A stretch of DNA of 36,779 nt from an uncultured Selenomonadaceae bacterium (lineage in GTDB: Bacteria > Bacillota > Negativicutes > Selenomonadales > Selenomonadaceae): contig CAJOMO010000013.1 of the NCBI GenBank assembly GCA_905235685.1, positions 1 to 36,779 of the forward strand, given 5' to 3'. A model generated the notes under the pieces. The model searched no databases. It was not told the origin of the DNA and saw only the letters and a list, made by a program, of their open reading frames with translations. A program made the translations under genes and the position numbers. Of this stretch, positions 7,686 to 16,381 are shown in pieces. Within the stretch, counting starts at the first letter, position 1. The number at the start of each line of letters is the position of its first letter.

Positions 7686-8783
7686 TGTGAGCAAATCTTT
7701 CAGCTCGTCAATGTCGGAATCTTTTTCAGCGTCAATCGTCAGCCGCACAAATTGAATATCCTGCTTGAAACTTTTGACAAGCCGAACTGCCAGCCGATAA
7801 ATCAGCTTAAAATTTTCCGCGCTGACAAAGTACGCCTCATTTTGGACATTGCGCTCGCCGAGAATTTTATCCAAATCCGCAAAATCTTTCTGCGCCGGTG
7901 TGTCAGTATTTTCACTGTAAAAAGCGCAGCCGTGCTTGCCATTCTGCTTGACTTTGTAAAGCGCCTTGTCAGCTTTTTTGTACAAATCCACAAAATCCGT
8001 TCCCTCCGCCGGAACAAATACCGCGCCTATCGACACGCCCAGCGGTATGTTGAAATTCGCGCCCATATATTTTTTCGCCGCGTCTACGATTTTCTCATTG
8101 AGATAATCAGCCTTCGCGGCAATAATTTTTTCGTCGGTAATATTCCGGCAAAAAGCAATAAATTCGTCGCCGCCCATTCGCCCAATCAAATCGCCGTCGC
8201 TCATAACCGCATTCAGCAGTTCCGAAAACTTCACCAAGATTCTGTCGCCCATCGCGTGCCCGTGAATATCGTTGACAAGCTTAAAACTGTCCAAATCTAT
8301 CATCAGCAAAACGCCGCGCTCCGTCGCGCAGATTTCGCCAATTTTCCGCTGCGACGCAACTTTATTCAGCAAGCCCGTCATTGTGTCAATATCAACCGCC
8401 TGCTTCAAGCCGTTCAATTTATCGAGATTGTCTAAAATGTTTCCCACGCGCCGCATTAAAATATCAGCCTTCAGCGGTTTTCGAATATAATCAGCCGCGC
8501 CAATTTCAAAGCCGTGACTTTCGCTTTCGTCGCTCTCGTCCGCCGTCATAAACATTATCGGCACGGGCTCTGAAATTTTTTCCTGTAAAATGCTGTGCAA
8601 TTCGTAGCCGTCCATTTCCGGCATCAGCAAATCCGATAAAACCATGTCCGGCTTTTCCGCCGCGAATACTTCAACCGCCTCCGCGCCCGACGACGCCGTC
8701 ACGATTTGATATTTTTTTGAAAGTATCTTCGACGCGATTTTTAACATCATCGGTTCATCGTCAACTATCAAGATTTTTTGCAT
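7509..8783 (-). CDS. Response regulator diguanylate cyclase (REC-GGDEF)
   Basis: 424 residues. The receiver domain (1-120) has MQKILIVDDEPMM, the phospho-acceptor in LSDLLMPEMDG, and TAD...K in MFMTADESD and IRKPL. The GGDEF domain (about 135-290) has an intact RMGGDEFIAF and LLMIDLDSFKLVND, so active synthesis of c-di-GMP from two GTP is expected. The last ~120 residues look like a second, degenerate GGDEF-type fold: LRMTDCAAQVSRNQFLILL aligns in outline with the usual R..D..aR.GGDEFailL stretch but lacks the catalytic residues. The ATG (GGAGG, 9-nt spacing) lies inside the end of the upstream histidine kinase gene (23-nt overlap), so the two are almost certainly a cognate pair. Confidence 0.92.
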   Translation of the reverse strand: MQKILIVDDEPMMLKIASKILSKKYQIVTASSGAEAVEVFAAEKPDMVLSDLLMPEMDGYELHSILQEKISEPVPIMFMTADESDESESHGFEIGAADYIRKPLKADILMRRVGNILDNLDKLNGLKQAVDIDTMTGLLNKVASQRKIGEICATERGVLLMIDLDSFKLVNDIHGHAMGDRILVKFSELLNAVMSDGDLIGRMGGDEFIAFCRNITDEKIIAAKADYLNEKIVDAAKKYMGANFNIPLGVSIGAVFVPAEGTDFVDLYKKADKALYKVKQNGKHGCAFYSENTDTPAQKDFADLDKILGERNVQNEAYFVSAENFKLIYRLAVRLVKSFKQDIQFVRLTIDAEKDSDIDELKDLLTANLRMTDCAAQVSRNQFLILLMGTKPQEWNFIKMRLMAKIKTLKNLSQCKIDFEATAL

Positions 8784-11700
8784 TACCGCTAACCTCCAGC
8801 CATTTATTAATCCCTGCGCGAAGTTTCTGGTATTCGCTCATAAATTCGGCGTGATTTTTCTGCAAATCGTCAATGCGCCCGTCTTTGGCGGCAAATTCCT
8901 GAGCCTTGGCGTTGTCACTGAATTTCAGCGCGCCAATCACCATCGAAGTACTTTTCAGCGCGTGTACCAAAATTCGATAATTTTTCCAATCGGCGGCGGC
9001 GTACGATTTGCTCACATTTTCAGTTTTATCATCAGCGCAAAACTCTTGCATCATTTCGACGAAAAAGTCTTTGCTGTTCATGCAGTAACTCATAGCGGCG
9101 TCCGGATTAATTTCGGGGCAAATTTCCGCCAACAATTTTAAATCCTTGCGCGTCAATGTATCTTCAGCTTCTTCAACGTCTTCAGTTTCTTCGTCGGCAG
9201 CCGGCGCGTCTTTGGACAAATATTTATCAAGCGTCTGCTCCAATTCGTCCGGATTCACCGGCTTTGACAAATAATCGTCGAAACCGGATTTAATGTAAAA
9301 TTCCTGCGCGCCGCTAACTGCGTTTGCCGTCAAAGCAATCACCAGAGTTTTATCCGTCAAATGCTCAGCTTTCAATTTTTTCAAAGTCTCGATACCGTCC
9401 ATTTCCGGCATCATGTGGTCAAGAAAAATTATCTGATAATGATTCGCGGCGGCAAGTCTCAAACATTCCGCGCCGCTCTCCGCCAAATCCGGAACAATCG
9501 CGTTGAATTTCAAAATGCCCTTGATAACTTTCAAATTCATTCGGTTATCGTCGACAACCAAAATTTTCGCGCCTGGAAATTGCAGATACTGTTTATTTTT
9601 CCGGTCGGCGGCAACTTGCCCGACAATTTTTCGCTCCTTGTAATTGCCAATCGGCGTCCTGTCGATAACTTTTTGCGCCAAATTAAAATAAAACGTTGAG
9701 CCTTCGCCATAAACGCTCTCAACTTTTAAATCGCTGCCCATCATAACCAACAATTTCTGAACAATGGAAATTCCTAAGCCCGTGCCTTCAATGTTGCGAT
9801 TTTTCTCTTCGTCAAGGCGCTGGAACGATTTAAACAATTTGCCCATATCTTCTGCGCGAATACCAATGCCGGTATCGCTGACGCGCACTTGAAATTCAAC
9901 GTTATCTTCGGTGTCGAAATAATTTACGCGAATCTCCAACTTCACCGAACCCTGCGGCGTGTACTTAATCGCGTTCGTCAAAATGTTCGTGATAACCTGC
10001 TTGACGCGCATATCGTCGCCGTACATCGTCTTGGGAAGTTTCGGGTCAATTTCAACGATAAACTCAAGATTTTTTTTCTTAGCGCGCTCGGTCGCCATTG
10101 TCATTAAATCGTTAATCAAAGTCAGCGTATCGTAGCGGACGGGTACAATCTGCATTTTGCCGCTGTCCAATTTTGAAAAATCCAGAATCGTATTAATCAG
10201 CGAAAGTAAAGTTTTGCCCGCGCTTTGAATATTTTCCGAGTATTCGATTGTGTCATTTTCGTTGCTCTCGCGCAGAATTAATTCATTCATACCGAGGACA
10301 GCATTTAGCGGCGTGCGAATTTCATGGCTCATTTGCGCCAAAAATTGGAACTTAGCTTGATTGGCGCGGTTAGCTGTATCCGCCGCCTCTTGCAATTTCT
10401 GATTGGCTTCCTGTTGCCAACGCAGCTGTCGATTTATCATAACCAAAACCGCGATTATACTCAGCAGCAACAGCACGATAAAAAATATTCCCAGCGTGAG
10501 GATATTGCCGTAAATGCTGAACCAACTGCTTGCCACAATGGTTGTAAAATTCGACTCAGAATTTCTTTTCGCCAGGCAAACAATATCCATGTCGCTATAA
10601 TCTTTGAGCGTGAAAACTTTTTCGGGCGTCAAATAAACCGCGCTGTATTCAGTCTCGGCAATCGATTTAGAGCGGGTTGTATTGATTTGATAATTTCTGT
10701 TCGGGTGATTTATGATAATGCCGTCCCTGTCGACAAGAAACGCGTAGCTTTCGGAAGTGTAGCTGTCGTCCAAAATGTTAATCAGCTTATCCACGAAAAA
10801 ATCAATGCCGAATATGCCTAAAAATTCGCCGTTCGGACTATAAACAACCCGCGAAAGAGTCACGCAATAGAAACCGGTTTGATCGTCGTAATATGGCGCG
10901 GAAAAATTAAAGCCGTTCTCGGATTTTTGCGTGTCGATGTACCATTGGCGCTCTTCGACTTTCCAGCCTTCCGGACCTTGCCAGCCGTTATTCATTATCA
11001 GCTTATTTTTTGAGTATGGATTTGCCAAATAGCAAACCGAAATATCGGGGTAATTTTTAGCAATGTCATTCAAAAATTTCACCGCGCTGTCGTAATCTTC
11101 AATGAGCTCCGGATTTTCAGAAATAATGTTGACGAAAATATCCAAAATACTTTTCTGGTGGGTTATCCAATTCGACAGCTGATATTCGTAATTATCGGAT
11201 TCGTGGCGGATTTTCATATCGCCCAATTCCATCGTGGTAGTTACGCAGAGAAACATACTAACCGCCATAACAACAACCAAAACTGCAATTATGCCGATTC
11301 GCGCAATTTTGCTGATTTTTGAAAGTGTCAGCCGCTTGTCCGTATTATCGGCGGTTTCAAAATCTTCAGCCATGATTTTTGAAAACGAAAACAGGTTATC
11401 CATCATGTCCGAGAGGCGCAAAGCAGATTCTTGAACTTGCGCCGCCAATTCAACCGGATTTACGCCGGATTCAAGATTTTCATTCTTAGTGATTTTTAAA
11501 ATTTTGCTCAAAGGCTCGCGCAGGTCTTTCGAAAAATGCGTTAAAAATTCTTCCTGCGCCGTCAAAGCCTTTTCCGCGCGCATGCGATTTTTCATGCCGT
11601 TCATGTAAAAAACTACAATCACCGTGAGCATAAGCAGGCTGACAAAAATTGTGATAAACATTTGGCGGTAACTGTCGCTGTAAAAAGCCCAATTATTTAC

Positions 11701-12504
11701 GCTCAAAATCATATACCAGCCGTTTGCCGTTTCGCTGCTGAAAATCGTACATTCTTCGCCGTTAATCGTCGCCGTGAAACTGCCGTTTGTCCGATTTCGT
11801 ATCGCGCTGTCAAGCACGCTTTCATATTCCGGCAATTTGTCGGAAAGTCTTTCGCCAACCAAACTCATATCAGTGTAGCCGATAATCATTGCGTCCCTGG
11901 TTACGATTAAAGCGTTGCGCCCATTCGCAGCGGTCATTTTGGAAATATATTCTTGAATGTCGCGAAAATTAAAATCCAACGCAATGACGGTATTTCTGTC
12001 CGCAAGCATTGTCGACATCGTAAAGCAAATATCGCCGGTTATCACGTCAAGGTACGGCGAAGTTATATAAATCCCGACATTTCCGGCAGCGCCCTTGTAC
12101 CAAATGCGCTCCATGCCGCGAAAACCTTCCGGCGGAACAAAATCCGGTATGATATCGTATTCGCGCGTCGCCATATAAATATTCATACAAGCGCCATTGA
12201 GAACAGCGTATTCTTCGCGCCGCTTATTCCGGCAAAAATCCATGAGCTGGTCGCGCGTCGCACCGTTGGACAGCATATCTTCCACTTCACCGGCAATTTG
12301 CAGCGTCACATTTTCCGAATTGAGAATTTTACTTTCCAGCTCGTTTTTTATGCTGATTAGTTGCATTCGCCCAATTTCTTCAGTTTGATTCGACGTCATT
12401 TGAAAAATCAAATTTACATTCAGCGAAACTATGACGATAAACAACAAAGTCACGCCGACGATTGTTGCGTAGTCAATAAATTTTTCGCTGCGAATAAAAT
12501 TCAT
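8761..12504 (-). CDS. Double-sensor hybrid histidine kinase (Cache-Cache-HisKA-HATPase-REC-HPt)
   Basis: About 1247 residues from the ATG at 12504. The longer GTG at 12513 lies within the SD sequence. The order is: TM (~15-37), extracytoplasmic Cache-like sensor, TM (~287-306), a helical HisKA-like stretch, TM (~405-425), second Cache-like sensor (~430-670), TM (~680-705), HisKA with MSHEIRTPLNAVLGM, HATPase with NILTNAIKYTPQG, DTGIGI and GTGLGISIV, receiver with KILVVDDNRMN and FLDHMMPEMDG, and HPt with VHALKSTS. The first half has lost its kinase core: its H-box analogue reads SKDLREPLSKIL, with Lys where the phosphorylated His should be, and no ATPase follows. It looks like two sensor kinases fused with decay of the first. 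Phosphate probably passes to the downstream REC-GGDEF protein. Confidence 0.92.
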   Translation of the reverse strand: MNFIRSEKFIDYATIVGVTLLFIVIVSLNVNLIFQMTSNQTEEIGRMQLISIKNELESKILNSENVTLQIAGEVEDMLSNGATRDQLMDFCRNKRREEYAVLNGACMNIYMATREYDIIPDFVPPEGFRGMERIWYKGAAGNVGIYITSPYLDVITGDICFTMSTMLADRNTVIALDFNFRDIQEYISKMTAANGRNALIVTRDAMIIGYTDMSLVGERLSDKLPEYESVLDSAIRNRTNGSFTATINGEECTIFSSETANGWYMILSVNNWAFYSDSYRQMFITIFVSLLMLTVIVVFYMNGMKNRMRAEKALTAQEEFLTHFSKDLREPLSKILKITKNENLESGVNPVELAAQVQESALRLSDMMDNLFSFSKIMAEDFETADNTDKRLTLSKISKIARIGIIAVLVVVMAVSMFLCVTTTMELGDMKIRHESDNYEYQLSNWITHQKSILDIFVNIISENPELIEDYDSAVKFLNDIAKNYPDISVCYLANPYSKNKLIMNNGWQGPEGWKVEERQWYIDTQKSENGFNFSAPYYDDQTGFYCVTLSRVVYSPNGEFLGIFGIDFFVDKLINILDDSYTSESYAFLVDRDGIIINHPNRNYQINTTRSKSIAETEYSAVYLTPEKVFTLKDYSDMDIVCLAKRNSESNFTTIVASSWFSIYGNILTLGIFFIVLLLLSIIAVLVMINRQLRWQQEANQKLQEAADTANRANQAKFQFLAQMSHEIRTPLNAVLGMNELILRESNENDTIEYSENIQSAGKTLLSLINTILDFSKLDSGKMQIVPVRYDTLTLINDLMTMATERAKKKNLEFIVEIDPKLPKTMYGDDMRVKQVITNILTNAIKYTPQGSVKLEIRVNYFDTEDNVEFQVRVSDTGIGIRAEDMGKLFKSFQRLDEEKNRNIEGTGLGISIVQKLLVMMGSDLKVESVYGEGSTFYFNLAQKVIDRTPIGNYKERKIVGQVAADRKNKQYLQFPGAKILVVDDNRMNLKVIKGILKFNAIVPDLAESGAECLRLAAANHYQIIFLDHMMPEMDGIETLKKLKAEHLTDKTLVIALTANAVSGAQEFYIKSGFDDYLSKPVNPDELEQTLDKYLSKDAPAADEETEDVEEAEDTLTRKDLKLLAEICPEINPDAAMSYCMNSKDFFVEMMQEFCADDKTENVSKSYAAADWKNYRILVHALKSTSMVIGALKFSDNAKAQEFAAKDGRIDDLQKNHAEFMSEYQKLRAGINKWLEVSGNAKNLDS

Positions 12505-12552
12505 TGGTATCACCTTCGGCGCTAATTTCTATGGAAATGTAAAAAATTCCTG

Positions 12553-12583
12553 CAAAAAAAATCGCCCCGCGATAGAGGCGATT
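12553..12583 (-). terminator. Intrinsic terminator of glnA
   Basis: Minus-strand AATCGCC and GGGCGATT form the stem, with loop TCTATCGCG and a following run of T residues into the glnA-histidine kinase gap. Confidence 0.8.
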
Positions 12584-12611
12584 GGATTTACATTGTGCGT
12601 TAAATTTTTTT

Positions 12612-14495
12612 TCAAATGATATTTTTTTCGTAAGCGTCGTACAGCGCTTTGAGTTCCTCGACTTTGTGATAAATTTCAGTCTGAAGTTTCGACGCCGCGT
12701 CATATTCGCCGGAATTTAGCGCGGTGATTAATCGGGTGAACAGCGATTTTTCGTCAATAGAATCTTTCGCCAATTCTGCGCGAAGGTTGAAAATTTTGTT
12801 CCAATTGTAAGCGTCCTGGTCGGTGACAAAATCGGCGTCAATTTTTTTAGCCTTGCGAACGATATTTCGCATTTCCGGCAAAATCCGCGAAATTAATTCA
12901 GTCTTCCAACGAAGGAGCGCGCCCTCACGAAAACCATTGATAATCCGCTCTTGCAACGCGCCGCCGCAACAAATGACTTTGACTTTGTCGGGATATTTAT
13001 TCAGCGCCTCCATATTTTCCCAAACGGTTTCGGGCGGCTTGCCAAAAAGTTTGCTGCGCTCGGCTTCGGTGTAAGCCTCGTAAACATCTTCTTCACTGCG
13101 ATAAGCGCGATCTTTTTCAAGATAAAAACCTTCAACGCCCGCGTCTTTGCTGAGTTCAGTTAAAAGTTCGTCGGTCGTGTGAGTGACGCTCATTTTAATG
13201 CCGTCCAAAATCGCAGAATATGACGCCGCCAATACCAGATAAATATTGCTGTAAGGATTGCAGCCGCGCAATTCAAAACGCGTTGCCATAGGATTTTCAA
13301 GGTCGCGAATAAGACTAACCAAAATTGTACGGTTGCGGCTGGGAAATTTCGGCGTGTGTCCGAGCGAAGTAACAATGCAAACCGGCGCTTCAAAACCAGG
13401 TTTCAGCCTATTCAAAGAGTCATTCGTCGAACTTACAAACGGATTGATAACTTCATAATGTTTCAGCAAACCCATAAGCGCGCCATAACCAACCGCGCTC
13501 ATATAATCCTTTTCCGGATTTTTCGCGGCAAACAAATTGTACATCTTGCCTTCAGCAGTTATCGCCGCCAATCCAATATGCGTATGCTCGCCGTTGCCCG
13601 CAAGCCCAATCATCGGCTTTGCTTTGAAACTAACTTCAAGCCCATTCGCGCGGAAAATTTCTTTGACAACAGTTCGAACGATAATCTCATTGTCAGCCGC
13701 CTGCACCGCGTCGGAATATTTCCAGTCAATTTCAAGCTGCTCGCAAACGTGCGTCAAATGCCCCGATTCGTCAATCTGCGCCTTCAAGCCGCCAACTTCT
13801 TTGTGCCCCATCTCAACCTGCAAGCCGTATTTGTCCAGCTCCATCAAACTTTGCTCAAGCGCACACCGAACCGCGCCGTGCGTCCTTTCCCAATACTGCT
13901 CCTGCATAACCTGCGACGCCGTCATTTCCTCAACCGCGGCTTCCTCAAGCGGCGTCTTTACCCAAAATTCAAGCTCCGTCGCCGAGGTAAAAACAATGTC
14001 AATAACTTCCCGCCCGTTAAAAGTCGTGCCGCTGATTTCCGGATAATGGTGAAACAGGTCAACCAATTCTTTCTTAACGTTAATCAGCGTATCGGTTAAA
14101 ACTGCGCGCGAATCAACGCGTTTGCCCTCGTGAATAAGAAAACTCGGAATGCGCAAAGTTCCAACGGGGCGATTTGTCACGTTATCGTAGTTTTCGAAAT
14201 TGTAATCGACAAACCAATTAACCGACGGGTCAACCGGCATATCTACTTTCGCGTTGTTCAACGTGGCAATACCGGGCAAAACGACGCTTGAGCCGTCCGT
14301 CTGCACCGCGCGCCCCGCAAAAAATTCGTCAATGTCTTTGATAAAAATGCGTACCGGAATTTTTTCGTCCGTGTCATTTCCCGCTAAATCTATTCCAATC
14401 AGCGACACAAATTTTATTTCCTGGTGGTCGCGCAGAAGTTTGATAATTTCTTCTTTCGGCGTGTTCGCTTTGATTGTGTACAACAAATCTGCCAT
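12612..14495 (-). CDS. glnA: Glutamine synthetase, long form
   Basis: 627 residues, which is longer than the ~445-470 of classical GSI. It joins ammonia and glutamate using ATP. Visible elements include FFAGRAVQTDGSSVVLPG and DPSVNWFVDY in the N-terminal beta-grasp region, ELEFWVKTP and GLQVEMGHKEVGG (metal ligands), GNGEHTHIGL, and TRFELRGCNPYSNIYLVLAA in the catalytic domain. Insertions relative to GSI lie around residues 170-220, plus a helical C-terminal extension of ~120 residues. The start ATG follows AAGGAG. The gene is divergent from amtB-glnB, making a compact nitrogen-assimilation locus. A promoter (14525-14553) and a terminator (14561-14587) separate it from an upstream cobalamin riboswitch on the same strand. 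Confidence 0.88.
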   Translation of the reverse strand: MADLLYTIKANTPKEEIIKLLRDHQEIKFVSLIGIDLAGNDTDEKIPVRIFIKDIDEFFAGRAVQTDGSSVVLPGIATLNNAKVDMPVDPSVNWFVDYNFENYDNVTNRPVGTLRIPSFLIHEGKRVDSRAVLTDTLINVKKELVDLFHHYPEISGTTFNGREVIDIVFTSATELEFWVKTPLEEAAVEEMTASQVMQEQYWERTHGAVRCALEQSLMELDKYGLQVEMGHKEVGGLKAQIDESGHLTHVCEQLEIDWKYSDAVQAADNEIIVRTVVKEIFRANGLEVSFKAKPMIGLAGNGEHTHIGLAAITAEGKMYNLFAAKNPEKDYMSAVGYGALMGLLKHYEVINPFVSSTNDSLNRLKPGFEAPVCIVTSLGHTPKFPSRNRTILVSLIRDLENPMATRFELRGCNPYSNIYLVLAASYSAILDGIKMSVTHTTDELLTELSKDAGVEGFYLEKDRAYRSEEDVYEAYTEAERSKLFGKPPETVWENMEALNKYPDKVKVICCGGALQERIINGFREGALLRWKTELISRILPEMRNIVRKAKKIDADFVTDQDAYNWNKIFNLRAELAKDSIDEKSLFTRLITALNSGEYDAASKLQTEIYHKVEELKALYDAYEKNII

Positions 14496-14524
14496 TTAAC
14501 CAGCTCCTTAGGATTTCTGCGCCT

Positions 14525-14553
14525 AATTTACCACAAATCAGATTGCTTGTCGA
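14525..14553 (-). promoter_or_regulatory. Probable glnA promoter
   Basis: Minus-strand TCGACA, 17-nt spacer, TAAATT, about 30 bp upstream of the glnA ATG and downstream of a terminator, so glnA has its own start point independent of the riboswitch transcript. Confidence 0.55.
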
Positions 14554-14560
14554 TACGCAA

Positions 14561-14587
14561 AGAAAAAACGACGTAACCCTTACGCCG
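14561..14587 (-). terminator. Second terminator between riboswitch and glnA
   Basis: Minus-strand stem CGGCGTAA/TTACGTCG (8 bp, one G-U) with a 3-nt GGG loop, followed by TTTTTTCTTT. Confidence 0.75.
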
Positions 14588-14640
14588 CCTTGAAATGTAT
14601 GAGCAATGTACTTTCGCGTGTAAACCACGTTCAAGTCGAA

Positions 14641-14722
14641 ATTAAAAAAGCCCCAACCTGCGCGATTGAGACACAAACAAAGAAACTTCGATTGAAAGTT
14701 CCCATCCCCATCGCTCGCAGGT
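14641..14722 (-). terminator. Riboswitch expression-platform terminator
   Basis: Minus-strand ACCTGCGAGCGA (14722-14711) can pair with TCGCGCAGGT (14665-14656) around a long loop that contains a small GAACTTT/AAGTTTC hairpin. The sequence then runs TGGGGCTTTTTTAAT. It directly follows the cobalamin aptamer, as in transcription-terminating B12 switches. Confidence 0.6.
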
Positions 14723-14731
14723 CTAACGGTA

Positions 14732-14896
14732 ACTGTCGATTTGGCAATTCTCCTGACTCCAGGTCAACGCTCCTCTGCGCCTTCTCAAGCTTTGCGCCCA
14801 ATGACATTTTTGCAGATTCGCTCGCTGTCTACAGTGACGGGATCGTTCCGATTTGCGGATTCCTTATTAAGTCTTTCGACACCAAATCCAATTAAC
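14732..14896 (-). promoter_or_regulatory. Cobalamin (B12) riboswitch
   Basis: The minus strand carries the conserved B12-box features in order: TTGGTGTC near the 5' end, AAGGAATCCG, then CGATCCCGTCACTGTAGACA (usual form CCCGCCACTGT), and near the 3' end GACCTGGAGTCAGGAGAATT followed by GCC (usual form GAGCCAGGAGACCTGCC). It has its own consensus promoter and is followed by an intrinsic terminator. Known family members bind adenosyl- or hydroxocobalamin and shut off B12 transport or synthesis genes. Here the nearest downstream gene is glnA, 240 bp away behind a second terminator and a separate promoter, so the regulated target is unclear. Confidence 0.85.
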
Positions 14897-14902
14897 GCGC
14901 CA

Positions 14903-14931
14903 ATATTACCGCCGCTGCGCGAGATTGTCAA
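14903..14931 (-). promoter_or_regulatory. Consensus promoter of the cobalamin riboswitch
   Basis: Minus-strand TTGACA (14931-14926), 17-nt spacer, TAATAT (14908-14903). The predicted start near 14896 is the 5' end of the aptamer. Confidence 0.82.
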
Positions 14932-14975
14932 GAATTATTTTCAACAAGTATTTCAGTATACAATTTCAATGCGCA

Positions 14976-15004
14976 TTGACAAAGCTTTATAACAAATTTA
15001 TAAT
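14976..15004 (+). promoter_or_regulatory. Consensus promoter of amtB-glnB
   Basis: TTGACA (14976-14981), 17-nt spacer, perfect TATAAT (14999-15004). A start near 15011 gives a ~40-nt leader with AAGGAAGG before the amtB ATG. No sigma54 site is seen. Confidence 0.85.
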
Positions 15005-15052
15005 GCGCGCAAAAGTTAGCTAACCACAAAAATTCAAGGAAGGTGTTAAGTA

Positions 15053-16363
15053 ATGGATACAGCAATTAACAGCGGCGATACAGCCTGGGTTTTGGTGAGC
15101 GCGGGACTGGTTTTCATAATGACACCGGCGCTGGCTTTATTTTACGGCGGAATGGTGCGCTCCAAAAATGTTTTGACGACGATAATGCAATCTATGTTTA
15201 TAATGGGAATGATATCGGTAGAATTTGTGCTGATAGGTTATACAATGGCGTTTGGGCCGGACGTGGACGGATTAATTGGCGATTTATCGAAATTCGGACT
15301 TGCGGGCGTGGGGTATAATATACTGGAAGGCGCAACGATACCGGAATTGGCATTTATAGCGTTTCAATGTATGTTCGCGGCTTTGACACCGGCGCTGATA
15401 ACGGGCGCATTTGCCGAAAGAATGAGATTCGGCGGCTTTGCGATTTTGATGTTGCTGTGGGCGATTTTAATATATAATCCGATGGCGCATTGGGTTTGGG
15501 GCGGCGGATTTTTGGCACAACTCGGCGCACTGGATTTCGCGGGCGGCTTAGTAATTCATATTTTATCGGGAGTTAGCGGCTTGACGATATGCATTTTGTT
15601 GGGAAAGAGACGCGGCTATGGCAAGACGGCGCTTGTTCCGCACAATATCCCAATGACGGTACTTGGCGCGGCGTTTTTGTGGCTCGGCTGGTTCGGCTTT
15701 AACGCGGGCTCGGCTCTCGGCGCAAATGAATTAGCGGCAAATGCATTTGTGGTAACGCAAATTGCGGCGGCGGCAGGAGTTTTGGGCTGGGTACTTCCCG
15801 AATGGATACGCAGCGGCAAGCCGACGATTTTGGGCGCAGTGTCGGGCGCTATTGCCGGTTTGGTTGCGATAACTCCGGCGGCTGGCTACGTAACAATTTT
15901 GCCTTCATTGGCGATTGGTTTAATCGGCGGCGGAATTTGTTACAGCGCAGTTGCCATTTTGAAGGAGCGGCTCGGTTACGACGATTCGCTTGACGCCTTT
16001 GGAATTCACGGTATCGGCGGAATTTGGGGCGCATTGGCAACCGGACTTTGGGCTACGACGGCGATTAATCCGGACGGCGCTAACGGTTTATTTTACGGCG
16101 AAAGTGATTTGCTTGTCGCGCAAATTATTTCAATCGGCGTTGCGGTTGCATTGGCGGTTGTCGGCTCAACGGTTTTGTACAAGATTGTTAATGCGTTTAC
16201 GAAAATGCGCGTGGACGAAGCCGAAGAAATTACCGGTTTGGACGTTGCGGAACACGGCGAACGCGGCTACAATGCTGAATTATTTTCCGGCGCGCCCAAT
16301 TTTATCAGCGGCAAGGAATTGGCAACTTCCGGCGTCTTCGATTTGAATCATCACAGCGCGTAA
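15053..16363 (+). CDS. amtB: Ammonium transporter AmtB
   Basis: 436 residues with about 11 membrane helices and an extracytoplasmic N-terminus without a clear signal peptide. Family motifs include ALALFYGGMVRSKNVL near the start and the twin pore histidines in GGLVIHILSGVSGL and DAFGIHGIGGIWGAL. It conducts ammonium across the cytoplasmic membrane and is normally gated by the P-II protein encoded immediately downstream. The C-terminal cytoplasmic tail (DEAEEITGLDVAEHGERGY) is the usual GlnB/GlnK docking segment. Confidence 0.96.
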   Translation: MDTAINSGDTAWVLVSAGLVFIMTPALALFYGGMVRSKNVLTTIMQSMFIMGMISVEFVLIGYTMAFGPDVDGLIGDLSKFGLAGVGYNILEGATIPELAFIAFQCMFAALTPALITGAFAERMRFGGFAILMLLWAILIYNPMAHWVWGGGFLAQLGALDFAGGLVIHILSGVSGLTICILLGKRRGYGKTALVPHNIPMTVLGAAFLWLGWFGFNAGSALGANELAANAFVVTQIAAAAGVLGWVLPEWIRSGKPTILGAVSGAIAGLVAITPAAGYVTILPSLAIGLIGGGICYSAVAILKERLGYDDSLDAFGIHGIGGIWGALATGLWATTAINPDGANGLFYGESDLLVAQIISIGVAVALAVVGSTVLYKIVNAFTKMRVDEAEEITGLDVAEHGERGYNAELFSGAPNFISGKELATSGVFDLNHHSA

Positions 16364-16381
16364 TAATTGGAGGCTGAAATT

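Noticed and set aside
14374..14676. 100-codon minus-strand ORF between the riboswitch and glnA as a possible B12-regulated gene
   Set aside because: It contains the terminator at 14561-14587 and the glnA promoter, overlaps the glnA start in another frame, lacks an SD and has no family features.
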